Source: Pseudomonas viridiflava
GTDB lineage: Bacteria; Pseudomonadota; Gammaproteobacteria; Pseudomonadales; Pseudomonadaceae
Assembly (NCBI RefSeq): GCF_900580675.1
Contig: NZ_UTBG01000001.1
Span: 62,001-126,000 of the forward strand
DNA length: 64,000 bases
Direction: 5' to 3'
Shown here piece after piece: positions 1-11,146 of this stretch. Position 1 is the stretch's first letter; each line of letters starts with the position of its first letter. A program made the translations under genes and the position numbers. The notes under the pieces were generated by a model. It was given only the letters and a program-made list of their open reading frames with translations, was not told the DNA's origin and searched no databases.

Positions 1-1239
1 GACAAAGGCGTGCGCGTGATGTCCGACATCAACATGCTGCTGGCCTGTGCGCTGCTGCTGTTTGTGTTATTCGCCGGGCCCACCCAGCACTTGCTCAATA
101 CCCTGATCCAGAACATCGGTGACTACCTGGGCGCCTTGCCGACCAAGAGTTTTGATGTGTACGCCTACGACAAACCCAGCGACTGGCTGGGCGGTTGGAC
201 GGTGTTCTACTGGGCCTGGTGGATTGCATGGTCGCCGTTTGTAGGCCTGTTTATCGCGCGTATTTCCCGTGGCCGCACCATTCGCGAATTCGTGTTTGGC
301 GTGCTGCTGATTCCGCTGGGCTTCACGCTGGCGTGGATGTCGATTTTCGGCAATAGCGCCATCGACCAGGTGCTCAACCACGGGCTGACCGCGCTCGGGC
401 AGTCGGCCATCGATGACCCGTCGATGAGCCTGTACCTGTTGCTGGAAACCTACCCGTGGAGCAAAACCGTGATCGCGGTCACGGTGTTTATCAGCTTCGT
501 GTTCTTTGTCACCTCGGCCGACTCCGGCACCGTGGTGCTGTCCACGCTGTCGTCCAAAGGCGGCAACGCCGATGAAGACGGGCCGAAATGGCTACGGGTG
601 TTCTGGGGCGCGATGACCGCGCTGGTCACCAGCGCGCTGCTGTTTGCCGGCAGTATCGACTCGCTGAAATCCGCGGTGGTGCTGACCTCGCTGCCGTTCT
701 CGCTGATCCTGCTGTTGATGATGTGGGGGCTGCACAAGGCGTTTCACCTGGAATCGCAAAAGCAGATCGCCCAGTTGCATTCGCTGGCACCGGTGTCGGG
801 TTCGCGCAAAGGCACTGGCGGTTGGCGCCAGCGCCTGAGCCAGGCGGTGCATTTCCCGTCGCGGGATGAGGTGTATCGCTTCCTCGAGACCACCGTGCGC
901 CCGGCGATCGAAGAAGTGACGGCGGTGTTTGTCGAAAAAGGCCTCAGCGTCGTCACCCAGCCCGACCCGTCCAACGACAACGTGAGCCTGGAAATCGGCC
1001 ACGGCGAGGAGCATCCGTTCGTTTATCAGGTGCAGATGCGCGGCTATTTCACGCCGTCCTTTGCACGGGGTGGGATGGGCTCGAAACAGCTCAACAACCG
1101 TCGCTATTACCGCGCCGAAGTGCACTTGAGTGAGGGCAGCCAGGACTACGACCTGGTGGGCTACACCAAGGAACAGATCATCAACGACATCCTCGACCAA
1201 TACGAGCGCCACCTGCAGTTCCTGCATCTGGTGCGCTGA
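1..1239 (+). CDS. betT: BCCT-family choline/glycine betaine transporter (BetT-like), C-terminal part
   Basis: The reading frame is open from the first base, so the 5' end lies outside the window; about 413 residues are visible of a family usually near 650-680. It is an inner-membrane sodium- or proton-coupled carrier for choline or betaine. The visible part begins inside the membrane core and holds the BCCT signature region rich in tryptophan (WTVFYWAWWIAWSP near residues 66-79), followed by helices ending near residue 245. The last 150 residues are a hydrophilic cytoplasmic tail, as in BetT proteins whose tail senses osmotic stress. A hairpin follows the stop codon. The exact substrate cannot be decided from this fragment. 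Confidence 0.85.
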   Translation, partial: DKGVRVMSDINMLLACALLLFVLFAGPTQHLLNTLIQNIGDYLGALPTKSFDVYAYDKPSDWLGGWTVFYWAWWIAWSPFVGLFIARISRGRTIREFVFGVLLIPLGFTLAWMSIFGNSAIDQVLNHGLTALGQSAIDDPSMSLYLLLETYPWSKTVIAVTVFISFVFFVTSADSGTVVLSTLSSKGGNADEDGPKWLRVFWGAMTALVTSALLFAGSIDSLKSAVVLTSLPFSLILLLMMWGLHKAFHLESQKQIAQLHSLAPVSGSRKGTGGWRQRLSQAVHFPSRDEVYRFLETTVRPAIEEVTAVFVEKGLSVVTQPDPSNDNVSLEIGHGEEHPFVYQVQMRGYFTPSFARGGMGSKQLNNRRYYRAEVHLSEGSQDYDLVGYTKEQIINDILDQYERHLQFLHLVR

Positions 1240-1336
1240 CGCGAATGACCTTGGGCTTACAGCACACGCAACGTTCCACTCCGGGAGGAAATTGCTGTAA
1301 AACGGAAAGGCAGACTTAAGCGATTCAGCTGGTTAA

Positions 1337-1368
1337 AAGGCCTGGGAATATCGTTATTCCCAGGCCTT
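1337..1368 (+). terminator. 14-bp perfect inverted repeat after the BCCT gene
   Basis: A perfect 14-bp stem with a 4-base loop (TCGT) lies about 100 bases after the BCCT stop and 28 bases before the aldo-keto reductase start. It is followed by only a short T-containing stretch, so it may be a terminator or a stable hairpin in the leader of the next gene. Confidence 0.5.
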
Positions 1369-1395
1369 ATTTGCCTACGTCCAAGAGAGGATTCG

Positions 1396-2433
1396 ATGAC
1401 TTACATTGCTGCCGAAAACCGCTATGAATCTATCCCGTATCGCCGCGTAGGCCGCAGTGGGTTGGTGCTGCCCGCACTGTCCCTGGGGCTGTGGCACAAC
1501 TTTGGCGACAGCACCCCGATCGACACCCAGCGCGCCCTGCTGCGCACCGCGTTCGACCTGGGCATCAACCACTTTGACCTGGCCAACAACTACGGCCCGC
1601 CGTATGGCAGCGCCGAGGTCAACTTCGGCCGTTTGCTGCGCGAAGACTTCAAGCACTATCGCGACGAACTGATCATCTCCAGCAAAGCCGGCTGGGACAT
1701 GTGGCCAGGTCCTTACGGCCAGGGCGGCGGCTCGCGCAAATACATCCTGGCGAGCCTGGACCAGAGCCTGCAGCGCCTGGGTGTCGACTACGTGGACATT
1801 TTCTACTCCCACCGTTTTGACGCCGACACCCCTTTGGAAGAAACCGCCAGCGCCCTCGCCACTGCCGTGCAACAGGGCAAGGCGTTGTACATCGGCATTT
1901 CGTCCTATTCCGGGGTGAAAACCCGCGAAATCGCCGCGCTGCTCAAAGAGTGGAAAGTGCCGTTGCTGATCCACCAGCCGGCCTACAACCTGCTGAACCG
2001 CTGGGTGGAAAAAGACCTGTTGGACACCACCGAAGAACTCGGCGCCGGGGTGATCGCCTTTACGCCGCTGGCCCAGGGTTTGTTGACCGACAAGTACCTG
2101 AATGGCGTACCGGCCGACGCGCGGGTTAACCGCCCGGGCGGTGGTTCGTTGCAGGCCAAGCACCTGTCCGAAGCGAACATCGCCCATGTACGTGCACTGA
2201 ATGAAATCGCCCAGCGTCGCGGCCAAAGCCTGGCGCAACTGGCGTTGGCCTGGACCCTGCGTGACCCACGAGTGACCAGTGCGCTGATCGGTGCAAGCCG
2301 GCCGGAGCAGATTATCGAGAACGTCGGGGCGTTGAAGAACCTGAGCTTCAGTGCGGAAGAACTGGCGGAGATCGATCGGTTTGCGCAGGAAGGCGGGATT
2401 AACTTGTGGGAGAAGCCGTCCACCGCCGAGTAG
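1396..2433 (+). CDS. yghZ: Aldo/keto reductase, L-glyceraldehyde-3-phosphate reductase type (YghZ-like)
   Basis: This 345-residue protein is nearly co-linear with E. coli YghZ (346 residues) as remembered, including the shared stretches LSLGLWHNFG, HFDLANNYGPP and ELIIS(S/T)KAG. It is a cytoplasmic NADPH-dependent reductase with a TIM barrel. The aldo-keto reductase tetrad is visible: Asp61, Tyr66, Lys97 and His139. In E. coli the enzyme detoxifies L-glyceraldehyde 3-phosphate and methylglyoxal; that role here is inferred from family membership. The start is ATG behind AGAGAGG. It is a single gene between two hairpin/repeat structures, so it is probably transcribed alone. Confidence 0.9.
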   Translation: MTYIAAENRYESIPYRRVGRSGLVLPALSLGLWHNFGDSTPIDTQRALLRTAFDLGINHFDLANNYGPPYGSAEVNFGRLLREDFKHYRDELIISSKAGWDMWPGPYGQGGGSRKYILASLDQSLQRLGVDYVDIFYSHRFDADTPLEETASALATAVQQGKALYIGISSYSGVKTREIAALLKEWKVPLLIHQPAYNLLNRWVEKDLLDTTEELGAGVIAFTPLAQGLLTDKYLNGVPADARVNRPGGGSLQAKHLSEANIAHVRALNEIAQRRGQSLAQLALAWTLRDPRVTSALIGASRPEQIIENVGALKNLSFSAEELAEIDRFAQEGGINLWEKPSTAE

Positions 2434-2450
2434 TGGTAGGACGCGGTCAA

Positions 2451-2556
2451 TGTGGGAGCGGGCTTGCCCGCGATGGCGGTGTTTCAGTCGATGAATGTAT
2501 TGGCTGACCCACTGCTATCGCAGCGATGCGGCGGCCCGACAAGCCAGCTCCCACAT
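2451..2556. repeat. REP doublet (REPIN-type)
   Basis: Outer ends TGTGGGAGC and GCTCCCACA are inverted and separated by about 90 bases of variable sequence, the typical Pseudomonas REPIN form. It lies between the convergent aldo-keto reductase and tauD genes. Confidence 0.85.
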
Positions 2557-2575
2557 TTGATCCAGGGTGTTCTTG

Positions 2576-3412
2576 CTAAAACGGCACATCCCCCAGAATT
2601 GTTGCCCGGTGCATCACCCGCCGTTGCGGCCGGTAATCATCCACCGCGTAATGCTGGGTCACGCGGTTATCCCAGAACGCCACGTCATCCTCCTGCCAGC
2701 GCCAGCGAATCGTGAATTCCGGCCGCGTGGCATGCGCAAACAGCAGCTTTAGAATCGCCTCGCTTTCCGCCGGCTCCAGCTCATTTATTTTGGTGGTAAA
2801 CCCGTCACTGACAAACAGCGACTTGCGCCCACTCACCGGATGCGTGCGCACCACCGGGTGCGACAGCGGTGGGTTTTTCTTGCGGGTTTCTTCCCAGCGC
2901 GCCAGGTCTTCAGCGGTGTTGCCAAAGCGTTCCAGCGGAAAGGATTTGGTGAAGTCGTGGGTCGCCGTCAGGCCATCGAGCAGGCGCTGGAACGGCTCGG
3001 ACAGCGCCTCATACGCCGCAATGCCACTGGCCCACAGTGTGTCGCCGCCGAACGCCGGTAGCAGTTTGGCGCTGAGCACTGCGCCGAGGGCCGGGGTGGG
3101 CAGGAAGGTCACGTCGGTGTGCCATACGGCGTTGTCGCGCACGTCGGTCACGGCGGTGTCGAGGATCAGCACTTCGGGCTGTTCCGGCACGTTGGGGTAG
3201 ATCGGGTGGATGTGCAGGTCGCCAAAATTCGCCGCAAATCGCGCCTGTTGCTGCGGCGTGATCGCTTGGCCTCGGAAGAACAGCACCGAGTGCTTGAGCA
3301 GCGCCTGTTCGATGGCGTCGCGCTGCTCGAGGCTCAGCGGCTGGGTAATATCGACGCCACTGATCTGGGCGCCCAGTGCGCTGCTTAATGGGGTAACGGT
3401 CAGGCTGCTCAT
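2576..3412 (-). CDS. tauD: Taurine dioxygenase TauD
   Basis: Fe(II)/2-oxoglutarate-dependent dioxygenase that hydroxylates taurine, which then breaks down to aminoacetaldehyde and sulfite, giving the cell sulfur. The chosen start (ATG beginning MSSLTV) yields 278 residues, close to E. coli TauD (283). The metal-binding triad is visible as His98-x-Asp100 and distal His268, with the 2-oxoglutarate-binding arginine region (RPQRRVMHR) just before it. A longer frame reaches position 3445 but would overlap tauC; the shorter start leaves an 11-base gap with GAGTGAG upstream. It is the last gene of tauABCD. Expression under sulfate limitation through CysB or a related regulator is known for the family, not seen here. 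Confidence 0.93.
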   Translation of the reverse strand: MSSLTVTPLSSALGAQISGVDITQPLSLEQRDAIEQALLKHSVLFFRGQAITPQQQARFAANFGDLHIHPIYPNVPEQPEVLILDTAVTDVRDNAVWHTDVTFLPTPALGAVLSAKLLPAFGGDTLWASGIAAYEALSEPFQRLLDGLTATHDFTKSFPLERFGNTAEDLARWEETRKKNPPLSHPVVRTHPVSGRKSLFVSDGFTTKINELEPAESEAILKLLFAHATRPEFTIRWRWQEDDVAFWDNRVTQHYAVDDYRPQRRVMHRATILGDVPF

Positions 3413-3423
3413 GCTGTTCTCAC

Positions 3424-4260
3424 TCAATGTGCCTGGCCATGCCAAGGCACTAACTTACGCTGCAAGGCACGCAGGCCCATTTCCATGGCGAAGGCGATCA
3501 GGGCGATCACCAGGATCCCCAGCACCACCACGTCGGTGACCAGGAACTGCGCCGCCGACTGCACCATAAAACCCAGGCCGCTGGTGGCTGCGATCAGCTC
3601 GGCGGCCACCAGCGTCGACCAACCCACACCCAGGCCGATGCGCACGCCAGTGAGAATGTCGGGCAAGGCGCTCGGCAGGATCACATGGCGAATCAGCTGG
3701 GCACGGGTCGCCCCCAACGACTGAGCAGCACGCAGCTTGGCCGGGTCGACGGTGCGCACGCCGGTCGCGGTGGCGATGGCGATTGGCGCAAAGATCGCCA
3801 GGTAAATCAGCAGCACTTTGGACAGCTCGCCAATGCCGCACCAGATCACGATCAATGGCAGGTAGGCCAGCGGCGGGATCGGCCGGTAAAACTCGATCAA
3901 CGGGTCGAGAATGCCGCGCGCCATACGGTTGGACCCGATGGCGATCCCCACCGGCACGGCGGTCAGCACCGCAAAGCCCAGGCCCAGGCCGATGCGTTGC
4001 AGGCTCGCGCCCAAGTGCTGCCACAAGGTGGAATCCATGTAGCCTGTGGTCGCCAGCAGCCAGCCCTTTTGCAGCACGGCGGACGGTGGTGGCAGGAACA
4101 ACGGTTCGATCAGGCCGGTGGCAGTCACGGCCCACCAGATCGCCAGCAAGGCGACCAGCGTGAGCAGGCTGATCCAGCGTGTGCTCAGGCTGCGACGCAC
4201 CGGGATAACCGCATGGGCTACCGGCTTGGCGGCGGTGGCGGGGAGTTCGTAGCTGCTCAT
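3424..4260 (-). CDS. tauC: Taurine ABC transporter permease TauC
   Basis: 278-residue inner-membrane permease of the SsuC/TauC type. About six hydrophobic segments are present. The binding-protein-dependent transport motif (EAA-like, about [26 protein letters not shown], in which LGA..A and the ILP are typical) lies near residues 180-205. It forms the channel for taurine with TauB. Its ATG overlaps the tauB stop by four bases (ATGA), indicating translational coupling. Confidence 0.92.
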   Translation of the reverse strand: MSSYELPATAAKPVAHAVIPVRRSLSTRWISLLTLVALLAIWWAVTATGLIEPLFLPPPSAVLQKGWLLATTGYMDSTLWQHLGASLQRIGLGLGFAVLTAVPVGIAIGSNRMARGILDPLIEFYRPIPPLAYLPLIVIWCGIGELSKVLLIYLAIFAPIAIATATGVRTVDPAKLRAAQSLGATRAQLIRHVILPSALPDILTGVRIGLGVGWSTLVAAELIAATSGLGFMVQSAAQFLVTDVVVLGILVIALIAFAMEMGLRALQRKLVPWHGQAH

Positions 4261-5036
4261 GCGGACACCTGCCGTTGCGAGAACACTTTGCCCAGCACGT
4301 GTTCGCGGGTTTCGATAAAACGCGGGTCGGACTTGATCGCCCGCGCCGATTCACCCGCCGCGTAGCGCTGGCCGAAGTCCAGGTGCAGGCGTTCGACGAT
4401 CTGGCCAGGGTTGGGCGCCAGCAGGATCAGGTCGGTGGCGAGGAACACCGCTTCTTCAATGTCGTGAGTAATCAGGAATACCGGCTTGGCCGTACGCCGC
4501 CAGACTTGCAGCAGCAGCTCCTGCATCTGTTCGCGGGTGAAGGCATCCAGAGCGCCGAAGGGCTCGTCCATCAGCAACACGCGCGGGTCGGCGGCCAAGG
4601 CGCGAGCCAGCCCGACGCGTTGCTTCTGGCCGCCGGAAAGCTGCCAGATACGCCGACTGTCAAACCCGGCCAGGTCCACCAGCGCGAGCATTTCCCGGGC
4701 GCGCACTTCGCGTTGCGCCTTGGGCACGCCGGCCAGCTCCAGGCCGAAACCGACGTTGGCCAACACATCCTGCCAGGGCAGCAGGGCATCGTCCTGGAAC
4801 ACCACGCCGCGTTCGGCGCTCGGGCCTTTGACCGGCACTCCATCGAGGCTGATACGCCCGGCAGAAGGCTCGACAAAACCGGCGATCAGGTTCAACAGCG
4901 AAGTCTTGCCACTGCCGGACGGGCCGAGGGCCACCAGCAATTGCTGGGGCCCAAGCTCGAGTGAAATGTCAGACAGTACCGGTTCTGTGGCGCCTGGGTA
5001 CTGTGCGCTGATGCGCTCCAGTTGTAGCAAGGCCAT
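4257..5036 (-). CDS. tauB: Taurine ABC transporter ATP-binding protein TauB
   Basis: 259-residue cytoplasmic ATPase that powers taurine uptake. Walker A ([11 protein letters not shown], near residues 38-48), the Q-loop (VFQDD), the ABC signature ([15 protein letters not shown]) and Walker B ([12 protein letters not shown]) are all present in order, with the switch histidine in LITHD. It lies 17 bases after tauA and overlaps tauC by four bases. Confidence 0.93.
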   Translation of the reverse strand: MALLQLERISAQYPGATEPVLSDISLELGPQQLLVALGPSGSGKTSLLNLIAGFVEPSAGRISLDGVPVKGPSAERGVVFQDDALLPWQDVLANVGFGLELAGVPKAQREVRAREMLALVDLAGFDSRRIWQLSGGQKQRVGLARALAADPRVLLMDEPFGALDAFTREQMQELLLQVWRRTAKPVFLITHDIEEAVFLATDLILLAPNPGQIVERLHLDFGQRYAAGESARAIKSDPRFIETREHVLGKVFSQRQVSA

Positions 5037-5053
5037 CGCGATGAACTCCCGAA

Positions 5054-6031
5054 TCAGTTGGTGATGAACTTGGCGCTGACGTACGGGGCGTAGTCCGGCA
5101 GCACGGCGTCGACCTTGCCTTGCTCCTTGAGGAACGTGGCGGTATCGGTCACGGCCTTGGTGGTCGGTGCGCCCAGCAGGGTTACCTGGTCAGCGGCCAG
5201 CGGGTAGACGTTGCCTTGCAGCAGCAGGGGGATGTCGCTGGCCTTGGCGCCGGAGAGCTTCACCAGTTTGTCGACGTTGCCTTTGTCGGCGAGCCAGGCT
5301 TGTGGGTCTTTGCGGTAGGCGGCGTAGGCATCCAGGGTGACCTTGGCGAAGGCCGTGACGATTTCCGGGTGCTTCTCGGCAAAATCCTTACGCACAATCC
5401 ACGCATCGAAGGTCGGTGCGCCGAACTTGGCCAGTTCGCCGGAGGTGATCAGCACCTTGCCGTTTTCCTTGGCCACGCCCAGGGCCGGGTCCCATACGTA
5501 AGTGGCGTCGATGTCACCGCGTTTCCAGGCGGCGATGATGGCCGGTGGCGCGAGGTTGAGGATCGTCACTTTCGATGGGTCGATGTTCCAGTGCTTCAAC
5601 GCGGCCAGCAGGCTGTAGTGGCCGGTGGACACGAACGGCACGGCGACTTTCTTGCCGATCAGGTCCTGCGGGCTGTTGATCCCCGAACCGTTGCGCGCCA
5701 CCAGGGCTTCGGCGCCGCCGATCTGAGTGGCGACGAGGAAGGTTTCCACCGGCACTTTGCGGGTGATCGCGGCGGTCAGCGGGCTGGAACCGAGGTAGCC
5801 GATCTGGACGTCGCCGGAAGCGATGGCCGCGATGATGTCGGCGCCGTTGTCGAATTTGCGCCAGTCGATCTTGGCGTTGGTGGCTTTTTCATACGCGCCG
5901 TCGGCCTGGGCGACTTTCGCCGGGTCCACGGTGGTCTGGTAAGCGATGGTTACATCCGCCGCCTGGGCAAACAGGCTGGCACCGGCCAGGGACAATGCGG
6001 CCAGCAGGCGCAGAGGGGTAAGCAGTTTCAA
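5054..6031 (-). CDS. tauA: Taurine-binding periplasmic protein TauA
   Basis: 325-residue solute-binding protein; it captures taurine in the periplasm and delivers it to TauBC. A signal peptide is clear: [20 protein letters not shown] then FAQA before ADVTIAYQ. Long blocks agree with remembered E. coli TauA (IGKK(V/I)AVPF(V/I)[23 protein letters not shown]). The start is an unusual TTG: the codon at 6031 is preceded at proper distance by GAGGAG, whereas an upstream TTG at 6046 overlaps that same ribosome-binding site. It is the first gene of tauABCD. Confidence 0.92.
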   Translation of the reverse strand: MKLLTPLRLLAALSLAGASLFAQAADVTIAYQTTVDPAKVAQADGAYEKATNAKIDWRKFDNGADIIAAIASGDVQIGYLGSSPLTAAITRKVPVETFLVATQIGGAEALVARNGSGINSPQDLIGKKVAVPFVSTGHYSLLAALKHWNIDPSKVTILNLAPPAIIAAWKRGDIDATYVWDPALGVAKENGKVLITSGELAKFGAPTFDAWIVRKDFAEKHPEIVTAFAKVTLDAYAAYRKDPQAWLADKGNVDKLVKLSGAKASDIPLLLQGNVYPLAADQVTLLGAPTTKAVTDTATFLKEQGKVDAVLPDYAPYVSAKFITN

Positions 6032-6168
6032 GGGGAAGCTCCTCAATTAGGCGGCCGGAGGTCGGCGTGTGAGGAGACTAAATGATCTAAGAATCCGAAA
6101 ATAAATAACATTTTCGAATTAGCATATGAGAAGAAGTGATCGACGATCTTGAGCGCGCATAGGCCAAA

Positions 6169-6258
6169 TGTGGGAGCGGGCTTGCTCGCGAATGCGGTGT
6201 GCCAGTCAATGGATATATCGACTGATCCACCGCTTTCGCGAGCAAGCCCGCTCCCACA
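6169..6258. repeat. REP doublet (REPIN-type)
   Basis: TGTGGGAGCGGGCTTGCTCGCGAA is mirrored by an inverted copy ending CGCTCCCACA, with a variable centre. It separates the divergent tau promoter region from the end of gshA. Confidence 0.88.
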
Positions 6259-6275
6259 GGGTTTTGCGTGTTGCT

Positions 6276-7859
6276 TTAGTTGCTAATGGCCAGAATGCTC
6301 GCCTGGTACGACCCGACAAACACGTCGAAATCGCCCACTTCGTTCTTTTCCAGCTCCGCCTGTTGTGCCAGCGACGTGCGCGCCAGCTCTTCAAAGCGTG
6401 CTTGTTCCTCGGCAGCCAACGGCTCGCTACGGAAGTACTCGGCATGCACCTCGCTCTGATGCAGGGAGAACTGCGCAAAACTCTCTTTACGCTCGGCCAT
6501 CGCCGCCAGCACCTGCGCCGATGGGGTCAGGGACGGGTCCCTGATCTTGGCCAGCTGCGCGTCGAGCGCCTGGCTGTGTTCGGTGATGCCGTGGCTCTCA
6601 TCGAGCAACGCAGCCAGCGGCGCAATCTGTTCGAGCAGCTCGGTGGCCCATTCCTTCATGTCCACGGCCTGGCCCTTGCGCTGCAATTGCAAACCAGGGC
6701 GGCGGCCTTCCTTGACCACGCTGAGGAAGTTGGACGTGGCATTGCCGCACTCGTTATCGGCGAACAGCGGGCTGTCGTTCAGCGCGCAGTACAGCAGGAA
6801 CGCGTCGAGGAAACGCGACTCCGGCAGGTCGATGCCCATCGGCAGGAACGGGTTGATGTCCAGGCAACGCACTTCGATGTACTGGATGCCACGGGCCACC
6901 AGCGCCTGGATCGGCCGTTCGCCGGTGTAGGTCACGCGCTTGGGGCGGATGTTGGAGTAGTACTCGTTTTCGATCTGCAGGATGTTGGTGTTGAGCTGAA
7001 CCCACTCACCGTCCTTGTGCGTGCCGACTTCGACGTAGGGCGCGTAGGGCGTTGCCACCGCTTCGCGCAGGCTGTCGGTGTAGCTGGGCAAGTCGTTGTA
7101 GCACGGCGTCAGGCCGGCCTGGGCGTTGCTCTGGTAACCCAGGTCGCTCATGCGCAGGCTGGTGGCGTAGGGCAAGTAGAGCGTATCGGCGTCGAGCACT
7201 TCGAGCTGGTGCGAGCGACCACGCAGGAAACCCGCGTCCAGGGCCGGCGAGGCACCAAACAGGTACATCAGCAGCCAGCTGTAGCGACGGAAATTACGGA
7301 TCAGTGCGATATAGGCCGTGGACTGGTAGTCGCGGTCGGTGCCGACAAAGCCTTCAGTCTCCTTGAGCAACGGCCACAGCGCTTCCGGCAAGGAAAAATT
7401 GTAGTGGATGCCGGCGATGCACTGCATGGTCTTGCCGTAACGCAGGGCCAGGCCCTTGCGGTACACGTACTTGAGCTGTCCGATATTGGAGGTGCCGTAG
7501 TAGGCAATCGGAATATCTTCTTCGGCCGGCAATGGGCACGGCATCGAAGGGCTCCACAGGTATTCGCTGCCGAGCTTGGTGTAGGCAAAGCGGTGGATCT
7601 TGTCCAGGCTGCTCAGGGTATCGGCCGGGTTGGGCAGGGCTGGGGTGATAAACTCCAGCAACGATTCCGAGTAGTCGGTGGTGATCTGTTCATGGGTCAA
7701 CGCTGCGCCCAGAGCTTCGGGGTGCGGCGTTTGCGCCAGGCGACCCTCTGCCGTGACGCGTAGGCATTCACGCTCGATGCCGTGCAAGCATTGCTCCAGC
7801 AGGGAGAGGTGTTCGCGCTTGCCGAGCAGGGCCAGGCGGCGGTTGAGAAGTTCGCTCAA
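6276..7859 (-). CDS. gshA: Glutamate-cysteine ligase GshA
   Basis: Cytoplasmic ATP-dependent ligase that joins glutamate and cysteine, the first step of glutathione synthesis. The protein contains the GshA family blocks [55 protein letters not shown] and [19 protein letters not shown]. The TTG at 7859 has AAGGA at the right distance and gives 527 residues, the length I recall for the P. aeruginosa enzyme; a GTG at 7874 would put that ribosome-binding site inside the gene. It seems monocistronic. Confidence 0.93.
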   Translation of the reverse strand: MSELLNRRLALLGKREHLSLLEQCLHGIERECLRVTAEGRLAQTPHPEALGAALTHEQITTDYSESLLEFITPALPNPADTLSSLDKIHRFAYTKLGSEYLWSPSMPCPLPAEEDIPIAYYGTSNIGQLKYVYRKGLALRYGKTMQCIAGIHYNFSLPEALWPLLKETEGFVGTDRDYQSTAYIALIRNFRRYSWLLMYLFGASPALDAGFLRGRSHQLEVLDADTLYLPYATSLRMSDLGYQSNAQAGLTPCYNDLPSYTDSLREAVATPYAPYVEVGTHKDGEWVQLNTNILQIENEYYSNIRPKRVTYTGERPIQALVARGIQYIEVRCLDINPFLPMGIDLPESRFLDAFLLYCALNDSPLFADNECGNATSNFLSVVKEGRRPGLQLQRKGQAVDMKEWATELLEQIAPLAALLDESHGITEHSQALDAQLAKIRDPSLTPSAQVLAAMAERKESFAQFSLHQSEVHAEYFRSEPLAAEEQARFEELARTSLAQQAELEKNEVGDFDVFVGSYQASILAISN

Positions 7860-8073
7860 GTTGGATTCCTTCACGCGTCAGTCGCCCCAATATGGGGGTG
7901 GGCAGGACGGTCTACAAGGGTGAAGTTAAAACTGGCGTTATCGCCTGGTTTTGAGTCGATTTGACCCGCTTTGGAAAAGCCTGCTTCACTCCATGAATTG
8001 GGCTATAGCGCAGCAAGAAAATTCCGACGCTGTTGTCGCAGCGCCGAAATTAACTCAAATCGGGGGCGGGGAG

Positions 8074-8457
8074 CTATAGGACAGCGAAGGTGCCCTGCGC
8101 TTTTGCGACAAGTCGTTCGCCCTGGTAAACATCGGCCTCGACCACCAACGTGCGTCTACCGGCGTGAATCACCCGGCTGGTGCACAGCACGTCGCCATCC
8201 TCGACGGCGCGGATGTAGTTGATCTTGCATTCGATGGTCGCGCTCTGCTGGTCAAACCCATGGGAACTGGAACAGGCCAGCCCCATGGTGATGTCGACCA
8301 GGCTGAAAATCGCCCCGCCATGCAGCTTGCCCGCGCGGTTGCGCAGGTGCGGCTCCAGGGTCAGGGCCACCTCGGCAGCGCCCTCATCCAGGCGCTGCAG
8401 GCGGCAGCCGATCAGTTCGCTGAACGCGCTCTGGGTCAAGCCGGCCGGGATTTCCAT
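8074..8457 (-). CDS. PaaI-family hotdog-fold thioesterase
   Basis: 127-residue protein with the PaaI/YdiI hotdog pattern: NRAGKLHGGAIFSLVDITMGLA contains the HGG turn and the following catalytic acid position. Such enzymes hydrolyse acyl-CoA thioesters; the substrate here is unknown. The ATG at 8457 overlaps the tex stop codon by one base (TGATG), so it is translationally coupled to tex, and a TTG three bases earlier is not needed. No functional link with Tex is evident. Confidence 0.8.
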   Translation of the reverse strand: MEIPAGLTQSAFSELIGCRLQRLDEGAAEVALTLEPHLRNRAGKLHGGAIFSLVDITMGLACSSSHGFDQQSATIECKINYIRAVEDGDVLCTSRVIHAGRRTLVVEADVYQGERLVAKAQGTFAVL

Positions 8458-10790
8458 CAACGTTTCTTCAACTGTTTGGCGTTGGCGAACAGCGAGGCCA
8501 TGGCGTTGTTGCTTGGCGCTGCGGTCGCAGTTTCCTTGCGCGGCTGGTTATCAGAGCGGTTCTGCGACTGACGTGGTGCGGAGCCAGGGCGTGCGCCTCG
8601 TGCGCCGTCGATTTTCTCGCCGGGGGTGTCGCTCATGCGCATCGACAGGCCGACGCGTTTGCGCGGGATATCGACTTCCATGACCTTGACCTTGACCACG
8701 TCACCGGCCTTGACCGCTTCGCGCGGGTCCTTGATGAACTTCTCCGAAAGCGCGGAAATGTGCACCAAACCGTCCTGATGCACGCCGATATCCACAAACG
8801 CGCCGAAGTTGGTCACGTTGGTGACTACGCCTTCCAGGATCATCCCCAGCTGCAGGTCCTTGAGGTCTTCGACGCCGTCCTGGAACTCGGCGGTCTTGAA
8901 CTCGGGGCGCGGGTCGCGGCCGGGTTTTTCCAGCTCTTGCAGGATGTCGGTGATGGTCGGCACACCGAAGGTTTCGTCGGTGTACTTCTTCGGGTCCAGG
9001 CGCTTGAGGAACGCAGCGTCGCCGATCAGCGAGCGGATATCGCGGTCGGTCTCGGCGGCAATACGCTGCACCAGCGGGTAGGCTTCCGGGTGAACAGCCG
9101 AAGAATCCAGCGGGTTGTCACCGTTCATGACACGTAGGAAACCGGCGGCTTGTTCGAAGGTTTTTTCACCCAGGCGTGCGACTTTTTTCAGTGCAGCGCG
9201 CGTTTTGAACGCGCCGTTTTCGTCGCGGTGAGTGACGATGTTCTGTGCCAGCGTGGCGTTCAGGCCGGAAATTCGCGCCAGCAGCGCAGCCGAGGCGGTG
9301 TTCACGTCAACGCCGACCTTGTTCACGCAGTCTTCCACCACCGCATCCAGGCCGCGCGCCAGTTTCAGCTGCGACACGTCGTGCTGGTACTGGCCGACGC
9401 CGATGGATTTAGGGTCGATTTTCACCAGTTCGGCCAACGGGTCCTGCAGGCGACGGGCGATGGACACCGCGCCACGGATCGACACGTCGAGGTCCGGGAA
9501 TTCCTTGGACGCCAGTTCCGACGCCGAGTACACCGAAGCGCCGGCCTCGGAGACCATGACCTTGGTCATTTTCATGGCTGGGTATTTTTTGATCAGTTCG
9601 GCGGCCAGCTTGTCGGTTTCACGGCTGGCAGTGCCGTTGCCGATGGCGATCAGGTCCACCGCGTGCTTGGCGCACAAGGCAGCCAGGATCGCCAGGGTCT
9701 GATCCCACTTGTTATGCGGCACGTGCGGGTACACGGTGGCGTGGTCCAGCAGTTTGCCGGTGGCGTCGACCACCGCGACCTTGCAGCCAGTGCGCAGGCC
9801 GGGGTCGAGGCCCAGGGTGGCGCGCGGGCCGGCCGGGGCGGCTAGGAGCAGGTCGTGCAGGTTATGCGCGAACACGTTGATCGCTTCGGTTTCGGCGCCA
9901 TCACGCAACTCGCCGAGCAGGTCGGTTTCCAGGTGGGTGTAGAGCTTGACCTTCCAGGTCCAGCGCACCACTTCACCGAGCCACTTGTCCGCAGGACGGT
10001 TCTGATTCTGGATGCCGAATTGTTGACCGATCATGCCTTCGCACGGGTGCATGGTGCCGGGCAGTTCGTCGCCGACTTTCAGCGCGGAGCTGAGAATGCC
10101 TTCGTTGCGCCCGCGGAAAATCGCGAGTGCGCGGTGGGACGGCATGCTTTTCAGCGGCTCGTCGTGTTCGAAGTAATCGCGGAACTTGGCGCCTTCTTCC
10201 TCTTTGCCGGCAATGACGCGGGCGCTGATCGTGGCTTCCTGCTTGAGGTAGGTGCGCAGTTTTTCCAGCAGGCTCGCGTTTTCGGCGAAGCGCTCCATCA
10301 GGATGTACTTGGCGCCTTCGAGGGCGGCCTTGACGTCGGCGACACCTTTTTCCGCATCGATAAAGCGCGCGGCTTCGGTTTCCGGGGTCAGCGACGGGTC
10401 GTTGAACAGACCGTCGGCCAATTCGCCCAGGCCGGCTTCCAGGGCGATCTGGCCCTTGGTGCGGCGCTTCTGTTTGTACGGCAGGTACAGGTCTTCGAGG
10501 CGGGTCTTGGTGTCGGCGAGCTTGATGTCGCGCTCGAGTTGCGGGGTCAGCTTGCCTTGCTCTTCGATGCTGGCGAGGATGCTGATGCGCCGTTCGTCGA
10601 GTTCTCGCAGGTAGCGCAGGCGCTCTTCCAGGTGACGCAGTTGGATGTCGTCGAGGCTGCCGGTGACTTCTTTACGGTAACGGGCGATGAAAGGCACCGT
10701 GGAGCCTTCATCCAGTAGAGCGACGGCCGCTTCGACCTGTTGTGGGCGTACGCCGAGTTCCTCGGCGATGCGGCTGTTGATGCTGTCCAT
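8457..10790 (-). CDS. tex: Tex-family RNA-binding transcription accessory protein
   Basis: 777-residue cytoplasmic nucleic-acid-binding protein; P. aeruginosa Tex is about 785. Domains in order: N-terminal Tex helical region ([21 protein letters not shown]), a YqgF/RNase H-like domain ([17 protein letters not shown] near residues 325-341), helix-hairpin-helix motifs ([16 protein letters not shown]), and a C-terminal S1 domain ([31 protein letters not shown], near 645-675). The tail is basic and glutamine/asparagine-rich. Family members affect transcription and, in some species, virulence; the exact role is unsettled. Confidence 0.93.
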   Translation of the reverse strand: MDSINSRIAEELGVRPQQVEAAVALLDEGSTVPFIARYRKEVTGSLDDIQLRHLEERLRYLRELDERRISILASIEEQGKLTPQLERDIKLADTKTRLEDLYLPYKQKRRTKGQIALEAGLGELADGLFNDPSLTPETEAARFIDAEKGVADVKAALEGAKYILMERFAENASLLEKLRTYLKQEATISARVIAGKEEEGAKFRDYFEHDEPLKSMPSHRALAIFRGRNEGILSSALKVGDELPGTMHPCEGMIGQQFGIQNQNRPADKWLGEVVRWTWKVKLYTHLETDLLGELRDGAETEAINVFAHNLHDLLLAAPAGPRATLGLDPGLRTGCKVAVVDATGKLLDHATVYPHVPHNKWDQTLAILAALCAKHAVDLIAIGNGTASRETDKLAAELIKKYPAMKMTKVMVSEAGASVYSASELASKEFPDLDVSIRGAVSIARRLQDPLAELVKIDPKSIGVGQYQHDVSQLKLARGLDAVVEDCVNKVGVDVNTASAALLARISGLNATLAQNIVTHRDENGAFKTRAALKKVARLGEKTFEQAAGFLRVMNGDNPLDSSAVHPEAYPLVQRIAAETDRDIRSLIGDAAFLKRLDPKKYTDETFGVPTITDILQELEKPGRDPRPEFKTAEFQDGVEDLKDLQLGMILEGVVTNVTNFGAFVDIGVHQDGLVHISALSEKFIKDPREAVKAGDVVKVKVMEVDIPRKRVGLSMRMSDTPGEKIDGARGARPGSAPRQSQNRSDNQPRKETATAAPSNNAMASLFANAKQLKKR

Positions 10791-11146
10791 AAAACCACCT
10801 GAAATTCTGAAAGCAGCTCGCAGGCCCGGAAAACAAGGCGTTGCGAGGCTGGTTGAGCGGCCCAGTCGGCGCCGCTGCCTGGGTCAAAAGGCAACCTGTT
10901 GACCCTCGAAATCGGAAAATTGCTGCCCGCCACTGAAAAAACGAACGAGGCAGTAAGCAGTAAAGTCTGACATTACCCTGCACAAAGGCGGCGCATTATA
11001 ACCAGCGTTCCGCCCACGGTGGGGATTGCGCCGCAGGTTGCAGAACGCGGGTTCGCTGGCGGTAGAGGAAAAATCTGCTAACAATGCACACGGTGCGTAT
11101 AACGGCAGCTACGCCATAATGCGCGCCGAGATAAGAGGAGCATCTA
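10791..11146. promoter_or_regulatory. Intergenic region between divergent tex and ompR
   Basis: This 356-base gap must hold the tex promoter (minus) and the ompR-envZ promoter (plus). A strong ribosome-binding site (AAGAGGAG) lies just before the ompR ATG. I see no tRNA, repeat or clear terminator in it. Confidence 0.5.

Noticed and set aside
6168..7763. Long open frame antisense to gshA
   Set aside because: Composition is typical of antisense frames in GC-rich genes; gshA on the other strand is unmistakable. The same applies to long antisense frames over tex, pckA, dctB, the TonB receptor and wssB.
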